Shown piece after piece: positions 23,598-36,011 of a DNA stretch of 64,000 nt. The DNA lies in assembly GCA_947623455.1 (NCBI GenBank), contig OX392527.1:63935115-63999114 (forward strand), in the 5' to 3' direction. The notes beneath the pieces were generated by a model. The model was given only the letters and a program-made list of their open reading frames with translations, did not search any database and had not been told where the DNA came from. Position numbers and translations under genes: made by a program. The DNA is from Mimachlamys varia. Its lineage: Eukaryota; Mollusca; Bivalvia; Pectinida; Pectinidae. Each line of letters begins with the position of its first letter. Position 1 is the stretch's first letter.

Positions 23598-24503
23598 ATT
23601 AGAGAATACCAAAGCGTCAACAAAACCATAATCCGAACTCAAAATCGATTAAACTAGGGGCAAAATAGCCACAAATGAAAGATTTACATGGAGACCTTCG
23701 TAAAAGCACAAGAGAATAAGACCAGGTGTTCCGGAAGAGTAAGCGTCTTCTGCTTCATCGACGACACCCGCCATGTAAATCTTGGTCACATCCAAGAAGG
23801 ACGCAATCCTCAAAATGACAACCGAGTCATCATTGTCAATCACAACAAGTAAACACACTAACAAGCAATCTCAAAAACGTCCATCTTCATATCACACAAA
23901 GATACAGAATATTTCTCGATGATATCAAGATGGCGACCATAAAACTTGCCCATAGTCTTCATCAACCTGCATTTCCCGAATCCCTGTGCCGTAAGTTTGT
24001 TCGTCAGCAGTTGACATCTATCACGAAAATCGCGATATTCAGAGCAAGCCCTAGAATAACGAATCAACTGCGATGTAAACACCATAGGATAGAGAAGCAG
24101 GGATGTTATTATCAAAAAAGGGAAAGTTCACGATCTTAATATCGCCAACTTTCGAGAGAGGCAGATTGATGAAGACTATAGGCAAGTTTCACCAATAAAT
24201 AATGTATCTTTGTGTGATATGAAGATGGACGTTTTTGAGTTTGCTTATTAGTGTGTTTGCTTGTTGTGATTGACAATGATGACTTGGTTCTCATTTTGAG
24301 GATTGGTGCTTACTTGGATGTGACCAGAATTTACATGGCGGCTTTCGTCAATGAAGCAGACGCTTACTCTTCCGGAACACCTTGTCTTATTCATCTGTAC
24401 TTTTACAAGAGTCTATGTAAATCTTTCCTTTAATCCTATTTTGCCTCTAGTTTATCCGATTTCGAGTTCGGATTATGGTTTTTGTTGACGCTTTGGTATT
24501 CTT
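23598..24503. mobile_element. Complete FB foldback element (long terminal inverted repeats)
   Basis: The left arm begins 'agagaataccaaagcgtcaa' and runs about 350 bp to 'aaacttgcccatagtcttca'. The right arm (about 24160-24503) is its inverted copy and ends in 'ttgttgacgctttggtatt'. Arms agree at perhaps 85% by eye. The ~200-bp centre holds 'gcgatattcagagcaagccc' and 'cgaatcaactgcgatgtaaa', sequences shared with the copies at 26.9, 32.6, 38.0 and 61.0 kb. There is no transposase frame, so it is non-autonomous. Transcription would give a hairpin RNA with about 330 bp of stem. Superfamily unknown. Confidence 0.85.
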
Positions 24504-24629
24504 TGGGTTTTTTTTTCAATGGCAGAGCAGTGCCATCCCCGCCCTACAGCGAATCGACATTGTGAAAAAAACATTAGATAATTGTACATAGGATTTAGGT
24601 CTCCGTTTAGCCTCAGATTTGATTGAATT

Positions 24630-24740
24630 TCCCCTTTAGCTCAGTGGCAAAGCGCCCGACTTGGAATCTGGAGATGAGGGCTGGATCACCGGTGGAAGAA
24701 CTCTATTCTCTATCCTGTTACAATGGTAATGATCAGATAT
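24630..24740 (+). mobile_element. tRNA-derived SINE fragment
   Basis: A-box-like 'tttagctcagtggcaaagcg' is followed by an anticodon-arm-like 'cccgacttggaatctgg' and a decayed B box 'gctggatcacc'. Then comes 'atcctgttac', also seen beside the 21.4-kb SINE. Confidence 0.55.
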
Positions 24741-25354
24741 GTGGCACTAAACTGACATGATAAAAAAGGGAAAGAGAAAGAGAAGGGGCTTGGTATATAT
24801 ACATGTATAATATAATCTCTACTTGATTTTCTGTTTAAATAAATTTAAGGTAATAATTGTAGCCAACAATCTGAGGTGCATGATTATTCAAAGTTCATTA
24901 TTCTTCATTTCACTTTGTTTAATTATTTTTTTACCCTGATATTAAGCCCTGTAATTGACTTTTATGACAATGATACGGGTATCTTAAGAATGAGAGCAAC
25001 AATTACCATCTATCACAAAGCAGTACGCATGGCGTGTCGTAAAACGATATGCAATACGTCAAATATCTTCCTCGTCCGTGAATTTGCATTGTAAATACCT
25101 TGAAAGACTTTGATAGCTTCGATAAGGTCTTGTAGCTTAAGAAAGCGTAATTAGGAGATTGATAATATCACGTATGAGAAACATTTAACAATTCTTTGCT
25201 TAGAAGCCCTTTACTGATTTACATGAATAATTGAAACATTAATTTGAGATTGAAGTTTAAATAGATTAGATTTAATCCCAGCAGCGACATGAAAGGATTG
25301 GGTATCTAGCCGAAACAAAACTACCGGAAATGATAGGATATAGTTCTCTCTTTC

Positions 25355-25480
25355 TCGAGGTCTGCGGTGGCCAAGTGGGTATTGCGTCTGACATTCTGCG
25401 ACTTCTACCACTCCACTCCACCTCTTGGTTGCAGGTGCGAGCTCTCTGTGAGGCAGACGTTTGGCACGAATCGTAAGTCA
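25355..25480 (+). mobile_element. SINE with Leu/Ser-like tRNA head, partial
   Basis: 'gcggtggccaagtgggta' (A-box-like) and 'tggttgcaggtgcgag' (decayed B box) around the shared motif 'gacattctgcgacttctacc'. Same head class as the 51.6- and 40.3-kb copies. Confidence 0.5.
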
Positions 25481-25555
25481 GTGTCTATTTTCCACCGAAA
25501 ACTTCTGCTTTCGTTTAATAAAACTTATCACGCCTTTTAATGGCCATAAGTACAA

Positions 25556-25596
25556 TGCCCTCTTCCTCCTCCACCTCCTTCCCTCCTCCTTCTAAA
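25556..25596 (+). repeat. Polypyrimidine CCT-rich tract
   Basis: A 40-bp C/T-only stretch of CCT and CTT repeats. Confidence 0.8.
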
Positions 25597-26394
25597 TACT
25601 TGAAACGTAGTGTGTTCATTAACAGACACAAATCGTATGTCTGGAATCGATTGAAAGATTTTAATGCATCCATTTAATTTGATCATAAATATTTAACAGG
25701 TATCGAAATTTAGTCGAAAGTACTTCAATTGAAATCCAATTTAAGACCATTGACGATACGATCGCGCTGCGATTTATTCAGGCAAATTGAATCAAATCAT
25801 CCCAAAGGAGCAGGATAGGACTCTTTTCTGGTACTTATCTTTACCACAAACTATGCACTTTTAATTACCAATGTCGTACCAGTCGAGGATCAAATAGCAA
25901 AAACAAGTTCATTTTTTATCTTTAATTCAAGCTCATGCAATGAAATCGTACTTTCCATAGAACTTTATAGTCGTACTGTATACGAGCAAGTCACGGTACC
26001 TAAGACGAATCCTTGCTTTACACGAGCTGAGACTGTACTTAAGCACGGAACCGTTCGGAAACAGGGACATGTACACATTAGCCAGGAGGATTGATACAGA
26101 CTGATCAAAAGTACATACAAGTCTTTCTTTCTTTTCGTTATATATTCTGTGTATTTACAACTTTTTTTCTAAAACCTTGCACGTCCATTATGATCCTTGT
26201 TGTTGTAAAGACGTAAAGAATAAACCAAAGTAACAATTTCAATGAATTTTCCTTACTTTGTTGATGGACGAATTTTGGTTATATTTGGTCATTATATCTA
26301 TAGTTTCATATCATTTTCCGTTGTGTATTTACGGAGCAATACAGAATATTGTACATTGCTTATTTGCATGTGACGCCATTTCTCTATTAGACCC

Positions 26395-26425
26395 TACCAA
26401 AATGACGTCAAAATGACGTCAAACA
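26395..26425. promoter_or_regulatory. Two TGACGTCA palindromes (CRE-like)
   Basis: 'aatgacgtcaaaatgacgtca' contains two consecutive CRE/ATF-type palindromes spaced by 11 bp start to start. There is no gene nearby, so function is unproven. Confidence 0.35.
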
Positions 26426-26764
26426 ATAAATGTTGTCAATGAATTATGTATGATTTCCCTGGTCATACACTTATGGAAACAGTGACAATATTATGAGATG
26501 AAACATGAAAAAAGCTTTTATATATGTGTACAAAATTTTATGAAAAATGATCCATAAACAAAGTCGGGAAAACTAATTGATAAAAAGTCGGAAATGCATT
26601 GAATGTAAAGCAAAAGGAGAAAAATGGTATTGTATTTTAAAGTTTATTGACTGGGAGATACATGGCTTGTACAATCTAACACCCTTTTCAAAATCTAATC
26701 CGACTTTGTAGTACTACTTTACCTCCCTAGATATACAATGAATATTCCATGAAGGCACAGCAAA

Positions 26765-27145
26765 TAAATTAGAGAATACCGAAGCGTTAACAAAATCACA
26801 ATCCGAATTCAAAATCGATTAAACGAGGGGCAAAGTATCATTGTCAATTACAACAAGCAAACATAAAGCATACTTAAAAACGTCAATCTTCATATCACTT
26901 AAAGATACAGAATATTCTCAATGAAACAAAGATGGCGACCATAAAACTTGCCCATAGTTCTGATCGACCTGCATCTCTCGAATCCTTGTGTTGTTAGTTT
27001 GTTTGTCAGCAGTCGACATCGATCACGAAAATCACGATATTTAGAGCAAGCCATAGAATAACGAATCAACTGCGACATGTAAACACCATAGGTTGGAGCA
27101 CAGGAATATTGCTATCAAGAAATGGAAAGTTCACGACAACATTTG
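26765..27145 (+). mobile_element. FB arm with internal deletion
   Basis: The terminal 'agagaataccgaagcgtt' and ~70 bp of outer arm are joined directly to the inner arm ('tcattgtcaattacaacaag'), losing about 170 bp. It continues through 'agatggcgaccataaaactt' into the FB centre 'atagaataacgaatcaactg'. Confidence 0.85.
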
Positions 27146-28067
27146 AATCTAGTTATTTTCATTCCCCAAAATGATAACTCTGAAGCACGCTTAACAGATT
27201 GTAAACCGACGCGAGTTAAACGGAGCGTGAAGAGGCAAACATGGAAGACAATGAGGTCAAGGACATTAAATTGTGTGTGACGTCAGCATTCACCAAATTG
27301 TTGTGCGATGTCTTTTTCTGTATTAAAATTGCATTCAGTATTATTTTTTACTTCTCTCCGTTACAAACCGGTTAAAGTGGATGTGTTCAAATTTCTCAGA
27401 TATTATCCTTAATTACTCAACTCCGTAAAAATTGCATCCTGGCAGCTTACTATTATTGGCGCTATGGATGGAAATGGCTATAACTTGAATAAGGTTATTC
27501 TTCGTAAATTGAAACCGAGAAATGAATTTTACATAGTATGGTGTAACCATATTGCAGTTTCCAATATTCGACTTTTTAAATGGTATTTTTTAAATATTTC
27601 GTTCCCCCCTCAAGTAATGAAAAGAACAAATTGCTTTCTTTGATCGTTCGCCCAGTCGTTTTGTATTCCTTACAGAAGCTGTTGCTTTTTCAAGGTCACA
27701 CTAAATTCGATGCAATTCATTTCCATGCGTAGAGCATGCGTAAAACACCAGACTGACAGTCGCATTCTATTTGGATGTATTGAGTTACACTTTCCACAAT
27801 ATAACTGAATTTTCTATTCGGGCAATGTCCGTCATATCATCATGAGTTCGCGCCTTTAAGTGACATCAGTGATGAAAAGACATGGAATTCTATGCAATTC
27901 ATCTGAAGAAAAGCCGTCACCATTTTTTTGTTTTTTATTTTGTCGAAAACGGATTATTTTTGTGATAGCTCATCCTCAAATGCGTCTGGAAGACTTTGTT
28001 GTACTTGTTTGACATGAACAGCATATATGTGTACTACATATTAACTGGACTTTACAGAAACATAGTT

Positions 28068-28440
28068 AGTCCCCGAAGTTTGCTGGAGCCTCTATAGCCA
28101 CAGTTGATCTCATTTGAGTAGTGGCACGGTACATACTGTACACATTTTCGTAGTACACGATTTAAAATTATACAGAACTAGTAAATTGCACTTCTAAATT
28201 CTAAAATAAAATCACTGGAGAATCGTAGGAGGACGAAACAGCTGTAAAATGCAGGTTTTTTTTTTTTGCGTACTGTATCAGCTACAATTTGTATATAAGC
28301 ATACCATTTCACTTCTAAGTGTTAAAAATGAATTACTTAAGAGGAGGACGAAACAGCTGTAAAATGCAGATTAATTCTTCTTTTTTTTGCCTACTGTATC
28401 TGCTACAATTTGTATATATTAAAGCATACCATTTCACGCG
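28068..28440 (+). mobile_element. HH element relative with two tandem ribozyme relics
   Basis: The 5' body matches other HH copies ('gtttgctggagcctctatag'). Two relics, each with 'gaggacgaaacagctgtaaa', have their GAA cores 115 bp apart (28235 and 28350). Between and after them lies a repeated block ('ctacaatttgtatat', 'gcataccatttcac') that replaces the usual 3' end. The first relic has CTGGAGA instead of CTGAAGA; the second has lost the CTGANGA side. Both are predicted inactive. Confidence 0.7.
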
Positions 28441-28984
28441 GTATAGAAAGATGAACGTAAAACAGATACGGTCAAAAATAAAATAGGATAAAGAAGCAAA
28501 AGTAAACGACAACCAGTAAATTAAATGTAATTACCAATATAATAACAGCAACTGCACTCATAAGTTCTTCCTGGTAATAAAACAGTAATGCCCCATGTTA
28601 TATCCCGAGAAATGTCATTCTCCCAAAAAAATATGTTGATTAAATCCGTAAAAGGCAGAGTAAAGGTGTACAAGAGTACCCAGGTGCAAAAGCAGTACTC
28701 TGACCCACTTATTTACAAGGCAAGATTTTATATACTTTTAAGTATCTTGAATGTTCCTGTAGAATATCCAAAAGGTTCTTGTAGAAATATCCAGAATGTT
28801 TCAGATGTTTAACATGACACAAATGTACACTGAACATCTTGTAGCCATATCTGTAAACACTGACACTTTTTAGAACATTATTTAACACTTGTTTACACCA
28901 ATTATTTTTTACACAGTAACAACATATATAACAATTGACATGAAATATACTGCATTGGTAAGTGTGTTTCGCCCTGTTTGACTA

Positions 28985-29110
28985 ACTGGTTATACTAGCA
29001 GCCAATGACCGTAGGTCGGTGGTTTATCTTTGGGAACTCCGGCTTTCCTCCACCACCAAAACCTGGCATCTACTTAAATGGCTAGGCCGAACAACACAAC
29101 CAAACAAACA
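28985..29110 (+). mobile_element. SINE body fragment (Leu/Ser-head family)
   Basis: Contains 'tgaccgtaggtcggtggttt', 'aactccggctttcctccacc' and the A/C-rich tail 'acaacacaaccaaacaaac'. Head missing. Confidence 0.65.
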
Positions 29111-30314
29111 AAAAATAGAATAGAACTATATAATTTCAAATTCAAAGTCGGTAAGGTGTTTTCTTATGAACCATGGCCCTACTTTAAAGAAACTGTGCCA
29201 ATTTAAATAATCTTAAAACTGGAGGGACTACATATTCCAACGACAGTGTCTTCAAAGTTGTGCTATGTTTCTTAAATGCTGACGGAGCGTACTCGCAGGT
29301 CTTGATAGAAGCTTGTGAAATAGCTTTGTAATGGAGACAATGAGCAGAGAGGATACAAAATAATTCACATGCAGTTAGAACCATCTAAATTATCACTGCA
29401 TTGCAGACATTAATCGTTTTGTTGATTAAAAATTGATTGCAGAAAACGTATGAAAAAAGTGCTATAAAAATAGTGCAAATCTGGATTTTCTATTTCAAAA
29501 ATCAACCAATAACACACGCCAGAGAAAAATAATTATCAGCTTAAGCATAAAGCCATTAAATTAATTCTGCAGGCATTTAATACTGTTTGATTTCCCAGAT
29601 ACCGCTCGTGTGTGCATGGGCTTGTTCTCACGTTCATTGCTTTACTAGACATTTATATATCAGCAAAATTCTCCTCATTAATATTTATCACGGCAGATCA
29701 TAAATCAATGTTGCAAATTTGGTCCCATAGGAGCGTAGAAACATGTGAATATTTCTCGGATATTCTGGTAATACGGTTTAATCCCCCAGCAGCATTGGGA
29801 ACATGAACATTGCATTAGACCCAGGAGCTGTCAACTTTGAAAGTATTCCGTGTTTCAGTGCCAAATAGAGCAACCAAAGCCGCATGAGAATACGAACTAT
29901 CAGCCAAAGAACATTCCATATATCGAGACGTATGTAACAAGTATATTTGATTTTTTTTAAGAGAAGACATTAATACAAAAAAGACATGAAACATGAAATC
30001 GTAACATTGCTTCCAGTTTTCTATCATTCCTTTTATAAAGTCATATCAAAGAAACCTATTTTAAGACTGTGGAAAACTAAAATATAAGAAAAAGTGTAAA
30101 TGCCAGAGATTCGTTTACAATGTTTCCTGAGATGTAGAAGTATAAGCTTGATCTTTGATGTAATGTTATGTGTTTGCTAAGTAATTGTAAAATGTAATTA
30201 GACACAGCGAGGAACTGTTGGCAACACCTTGGCGTATACCTTAGAATATTTGGAACAATAAGACATTGTATCATACATGTGCCACGAGGAAGGTGGACAT
30301 GGCGATTAAAAACA

Positions 30315-30500
30315 GATTAACATGGATGTATTCGAAGCAGAAAACGCTTACTCTTCCGGAACATCTGGTCTTATTCCCTTGTTCGTTTACAAGGGTCTCC
30401 ACGTAAATCTTTAATTATTTCATAGTTTGCCATTATTTAATCGATTTTGAGTTCGGATTATGAATTTGTTAACGAATCGGTATTCTCTAATTTTTTGTAC
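30315..30500 (-). mobile_element. FB arm, outer part
   Basis: 'cttactcttccggaacatct', 'ttaatcgattttgagttcgg' and the terminal 'cggtattctctaat'. Confidence 0.8.
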
Positions 30501-30539
30501 CATGTACATCTGACGTATTGAAAAAAGATTGCGCGTTAC

Positions 30540-30710
30540 AGAATTGAAACAAATATTCGCTGAACTAGCTCACTCACTGTATTTGCCGTATTAAGCAATA
30601 TACAAACACTGTAATAATTATAATAATAATTGAGCGGAGAATTTCCAGCGAAAAAACCGCTAAGATAAAATAACCTCTAAAATATGTTCGTTTACAGTAT
30701 ATATTAGTAC
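30540..30710 (+). repeat. Family-C dispersed repeat
   Basis: 'aataattgagcggagaattt', 'cgctaagataaaataacc' and 'gttcgtttacagtat' align with 14495-14660. Confidence 0.5.
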
Positions 30711-32152
30711 AATAAATCCCATCCGTTCTGCCTTATCAACAGGCAGACTCATACCAAACGACCAGTATATGTTTTTCAAGAGTTCACAAAGCCGACATTG
30801 ATTTTGCAATCACGTTTTTCACAGGAATTGCAGATCCAAGATGAAAAAAAATCCATACACAATAAAACGTTTCCCACTCACCAAAGACATTAACTAAAGA
30901 CAGGAAAACAATGATTCTGAAATGGACATGTTATCTAGACTTAAAGGGGATAATCTACGAGCTGGCTTTTATGTAAGCCGTCAGCGCTCCACTCGACACT
31001 ATACCTGTCTGGCTATAGAAGCTTTCTGTTCTGAAGACCCTTTGTTTGCGACATGTGTTGTCGTAATATACGACATTTAACTCGTTGACTACTTTGATAG
31101 ATATCAGGCGCAGAAGTCCTTTTTTTAAACAAAAAAGTCACAAGTATATTCTTCACTTACATGCAAAATTTTTGTTTTACATTTGGGAGAAAATAAATGT
31201 ATGGTGGTACATTTTAAACCGATTTCATTCTTACGTTATGTTTTGATGTTTTTTAAAAGGTTTTATGTTAAATAATTAAATGAGTAAAAATAGAAATATA
31301 GAAAAAAATATAGAGAGAATGAATAAAACATAAAATACTGACTTTGCTCAAGTAATGATGCATGATGCCGTTATACCTAATACGATATATGCTAAACGTA
31401 GTGTCATATGAAATATACATTAGAGTTGACCATTTAGAGACCATAAAATCGCGACAATCTTGTAATTTTTTAAAGTGAAAGCTTTGGTCGTGTTTGTTAT
31501 ATAATACTACGTACAAATTGTGTACACGTATATAATAAATTTGAGTGAAATCGGACAATATCTACCATCGACCAATCAGAAGAGACGGGCAGTGGCGGCC
31601 ATTTTGAAAAAGAAAATGACTTTGATTTTGCGCAATTAATGGTCATGTAATGTCAATGTAAATATAAACAGAACAAACTAGAAAAAACTACAAAAAAATC
31701 GCCGTATAACAATTTCTGTGTCAAAATGGACCTCTAGAAGATCGTGCAATTTAGACGGAAACCGAACACATATTTGTTGTGTAAGTATACCTCGGGGGCC
31801 GTTCAAGGTCAGAATTTGCTATCGTGACCCGGATCACAGTGTTATAGACATATATTGCTGATCTGCTGACGGAAGCTTAAACGAGATAATCCGTGGGAAA
31901 TGCAAGATATAGACGTGCTCTCAGATAAGGATATACAACAAAGCAAATGAAACCTGAGAAAACTCCCCCATAAAGTCAGCAGACGTCCAAGGAAGGTTTC
32001 GCAATAACTGGATTTAATAACGCTAAAAACAACGTACCGCTATGCAATAAATGTATCAGTCTTTGCATGCTTTTCTTTTCCCCGGAAACTGAACATGCTC
32101 TAACATTAAGTACGTATTTTCTAGAAGGTCGCATAAAATAATTATTTTATGA

Positions 32153-32214
32153 TTTTTGTCAAGGTCTTATCCTTTGATGTTTATTTTTGTCAAGGTCGTA
32201 TCCTTTGATGTTGA
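32153..32214 (+). repeat. 31-bp direct repeat, two copies
   Basis: 'gtcaaggtcttatcctttga' and 'gtcaaggtcgtatcctttga' are 31 bp apart. Confidence 0.85.
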
Positions 32215-32574
32215 CTCGTGTATACGGTTTTGGTTTTTAGGTTTTTAGTTGTGAGGTTACAGCAAGCAGACATACTGATGTTATCTTATTCTTACTTCTA
32301 AATGAAGAATGTTTTTGTATACTTGTGTAAATGTCATATAAACCGTTTTCTGAGGTCGAATCTGCCAACACGTTCATTCGTTTTACAGCATCAGTCGTGT
32401 CGAATAATAATTTATAATTAAACCTAGCTAATTGCAAAACTAGTTTTTTTTTTTAACACAACATACTCTTCTACTTCAACTGCTTACCTCGATCTTTACT
32501 TTAACTATGACCAACACTGATAGCTTACTACTAATGCACATACAATGCACATGACGAGTTGCTATCATAAAATG

Positions 32575-32725
32575 TATCATTCTTGGTAGTAACTTTCCTG
32601 TTTCTGCAACCTATGATCACAGTTGATTCGTTATTATATCGAGTATCGAGATTTTCGTGTTAGATGTCACCTGCTGACAAAAACAAACAAACAACACAGC
32701 GATTCGACAGACGCATGCTGATGAG
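32575..32725 (-). mobile_element. FB central-region fragment
   Basis: 'acagttgattcgttattata', 'gattttcgtgttagatgtca' and 'cctgctgacaaaaacaaac' match the FB centre in minus sense. The arms are missing. Confidence 0.6.
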
Positions 32726-35040
32726 GACAATATATTCCAGTCGACTTTATAAAATTGCTAATAGGTAAATTAAGGTATGTTGGTGAACTTGTCTCCTTTT
32801 AACAATTGTTACTTTTTAACAAATGATTCGAGATGCTCACAATGATAAAATCAAGTATTTTAGTTTTTTAAGTTTGTCTGAATAGGTATTAGAACTAGAA
32901 ATGTCTGTGAGACATAAATACCCCGCCCCCAAATGTAATAAGCTATTCATGCTTATTATGTATGCGAAGTTTGATGGGGCAAAAACATGTATTTGGGCTG
33001 TGACAGTTTGTTACTTAATTACAATAGATGTATAGCGACAAATTGTCATGACAACAATAACATTCAAGAAAGATGAAGCCAGTACGGAACCCATCAGATA
33101 GTAATAAAGATGGTCCCCAGGTGGATGTCTCTTGTATTATTGTCTTTTACTACTAGACAGGGCTTTCACAATATATTATATTTCGAAACGGGGTCTATCG
33201 TAAACACGATCCTCTACTTAAAAGGTATACCAGTCTACCTAAGAGTGAAAATAGTTCGTGCACCGCGTTATCATTGAATTGCCTGTCTTCCCTAGAATGG
33301 CATAATTTGTACTTAATCCCGTTAAGAACCAGCGATATATAGCGCGTGCAAATTGAGTTTGTCTCCGCAGAGTTTCTAGACAAGATTATTTAATCAATAA
33401 AAACGTAGGTCTTTTAAGTTTCCTTTTAGGGCATTATTTTTAAATATTCATAATGTTTACCGACTAATGTTGATATATTGTTATGGGGAAGGTCATACGG
33501 TGAAGGTCATTGTTCACCTGGCACCATATACAGATGTTAGTTGTAACACGATGATACAGCTGCTGAACGACTGATACGTATATGACGTATATAATGTCTC
33601 GTGAATGCAATTAACATTGTATTTATTTTCTTTTGTCATATCCGCTCTCACTCCTCTTCATCCGTTATGTACGATCTGTTATATAATTATTTTCTCTTTT
33701 TTCTATGATCCTTTTAATTCCAAATATTTCTTTCCAAAATAATTTACACTATTGGCCTTTCCCGATAGTGTTGTTATTCCCCTTGATAGGCATGGTTGTT
33801 TCAAGATGAACTTCCGGAAGAGTTTTCTTTTTTTTTGCGACATATGATAACCGGATGACGTATTTCCATTATGACGTTATGATTACATGGCGCGAATTTG
33901 TTTCAAAAGCATTTCCCAATGTAGCCAGGATATGTTTAACAAAGGAGATAACAACACTGTTGAGATAGGCCTATAATTGTATCGCTTACTCTGACAATTT
34001 CCCTTTCTTGATCCTTTAAACGCTGAGACTTTCACTTTTTTGGGCCATTACACTTTAATTATCACTTTCTTTTCCTTGAATATTAATTTATTAGCAACTC
34101 CTTCTTCCACAGCATTGAAACTCTTGCTCTTCTTTGATTATATTTCCGCTGCATCCCACTATATAATGTGTACATGTAAGCATTAGCAGCAGAAATGCTT
34201 TTTTATAAAAGTATGAAAGCAATGGTTCTCGAGACGCAGCACGTGATTTACTTATGACATCATAGGTCAAGCTTGTTCAGTAAGAATCGTGTCCCTCCGC
34301 TTCGAATAACATGGAGAACGCCCCTGCGTCAAACGCTCAAATGACTAATGCTTATCATTGTTATTCAATCTTATTATTCAAACTGGGCTGTTCTGTCAAT
34401 GCCGTTTAAATGATGCATATACAAACACAGGAAAAATATATAAATGAAATAAAGCGATTTTCTAAAGTAAATATCTGAATATATGGATTGAAAGTCATTT
34501 GTTTAACTTTCGAAATGCTATGAAAAATCAGCGACTTCATGCACTATGGATGTAACGGCTGAGCTTTCATAGCACTGTGAAAGTTTTAAAAAAATTCAAT
34601 ACTTGTATGTTTTTGTTCCTTTACGACCCACTCGACACAAAATGTATTTTAGAAACAAACTATGTACACACACTTAAGTTATTCTTAAGTTCCTTCTCGA
34701 ATCCCGTCTAATACTTAAACACAGTTAAAAATTATGATCAATGGATAAATTATCTTTATCAAGTTCGAATGATATTGCTTATAAAAACTTTTTTTATATT
34801 TTTTTATTTTCAAAAAGACGGTTTTCATCGGGATTTTTTCGTCAAGAGATTTGAGATTTAGATTTCATGATTTTTTAAAATAAAGGATTAATACCAGAGC
34901 AATGTCATCACAATATTATTCAGCTTACATAGATATCCGCGAGGTTTCCGTACTCAGTTCAACCTAAAATGTTGAAAGCAATTGTCCCACCGCAATCTAC
35001 CTCAACGTACATTACCTTATACTTGTTCCCAGTTGAGTTC
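32726..35040. other. No feature recognised
   Basis: AT-rich. Short frames such as 33195-33383 show no domain or splice context I can support. Confidence 0.4.
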
Positions 35041-35061
35041 AGTAATCACGGTTTTTTTCAG

Positions 35062-35196
35062 TGACAATAGCCACAGGGCAATCTCAAAAGCCAATTGAGT
35101 ACCATACTTACAGACACGAAGGTCATCATATGATGACAGTTAAACTTCCTTATGCCCTGTTTGACCTTCCGACAGGCTTACAATTGTCTTTACAAG
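35062..35196 (+). CDS. Candidate internal exon, unknown protein
   Basis: A clean acceptor ('cggtttttttcag' ending at 35061) precedes an open stretch. A GT at 35197 after 'tacaag' gives a 135-bp exon, phase 1 to phase 1, translating to T-I-A-T-G-Q-S-Q-K-P-I-E-Y-H-T-Y and on to a C-terminal part containing LPYALFDLPTGLQLSLQ. Amino-acid balance and codon use look more protein-like than the surrounding AT-rich DNA. The donor GTGACG is weak and the frame actually stays open to 35297, so the true 3' boundary may lie further on. I do not recognise the family and see no neighbouring exon. It could also be a chance frame. Confidence 0.4.
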
Positions 35197-35514
35197 GTGA
35201 CGTAATTTGTCGAAACCAGACTTATAATTACAAGTTTGTATACTCATTTGTAAACACCAGACTCTTAAAGATGCTTGATGGCCAAACTATTGCCGCCTGA
35301 GTGTGCCTTGAAAAGCTTATCAAGCAAATATCGATCGAATATCGATAAACAATTCAGTTGGTTTGGAACAGTAATAATACAATAGGTTTGCACTGATGCA
35401 TTTCTTTCTGGCATATTTCGACATAAAGTCAGCCCGATGTACATTGTAGATCCATAGTGTGACCGAAAGCGTACGGTTAATGTACTTATTTGGCGCATTC
35501 AAACTTTAGTGTAT

Positions 35515-35610
35515 AATTCAAACAGATAAGAGCACTAATGATTTGACACACTCGCAATACCTGTTTTAGAAAGCAATATACAGAAACTAATTATTGAAAT
35601 CATAATTTGG
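35515..35610 (+). repeat. Family-C dispersed repeat, partial
   Basis: 'acactcgcaatacctgtttt', 'agaaagcaatatacagaaac' and 'tcataatttggcg' match the 14.5-kb copy. Confidence 0.5.
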
Positions 35611-35620
35611 CGTGGGGCGT

Positions 35621-35812
35621 ATGGGTGGTCGGGTGGTGCAGTGGATAGCGCACTTACCTTTCACCAAGACGGCCGGGGTTCGATTCCCCGACCGGACATG
35701 AAAAGGTATGTGGTCACCTGTCCGACCACGTGGAGTTTCTTCGGCTTTCCTTCAACAATGAAACCCATCGCGCGCTTACATCCGGGCCAACAAGAGTGAT
35801 TAACATAAGTTA
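35621..35812 (+). mobile_element. SINE with tRNA-Glu-like head
   Basis: The head 'ggtggtgcagtggatagcgc' (A-box-like), 'acctttcaccaagacggccg' and 'gggttcgattccccgac' (B box) resembles tRNA-Glu(UUC) around the anticodon and T arm. The body has 'cggctttccttcaaca' and ends near 'aacataagttaaac'. The same family lies at 36012 and 45445. Confidence 0.8.
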
Positions 35813-35817
35813 AACAA

Positions 35818-36011
35818 ATGTCAACAATTGCTTAAATAGCGTAGTTACATGTTTCCAATGGCGTACAGGACAAAAAAAAAGAACATACCAAAGCGTCAAC
35901 AATATCATAATCCGAACTCAAAATCGATTTTCTATGGATATGTCCGTACAAGTACAAGGGAACAAGACCAGGTGTTCCGGAAGAGTAAGCGTCTTCTGCT
36001 TCATTGACGAC
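35818..36011 (+). mobile_element. FB arm with its upstream flank, internally deleted
   Basis: A flank with 'caattgcttaaatagcgtag' and 'caatggcgtacaggacaaaa' is followed by the FB start 'ataccaaagcgtcaac', a deleted middle, then 'accaggtgttccggaagag' up to 'cttcattgacgacaa'. The same flank precedes the FB arm at 45.2 kb. Confidence 0.8.

Noticed and set aside
35621..35700. Functional tRNA-Glu gene
   Set aside because: The anticodon stem does not pair properly, and three copies with a shared body and tail show it is a SINE head.
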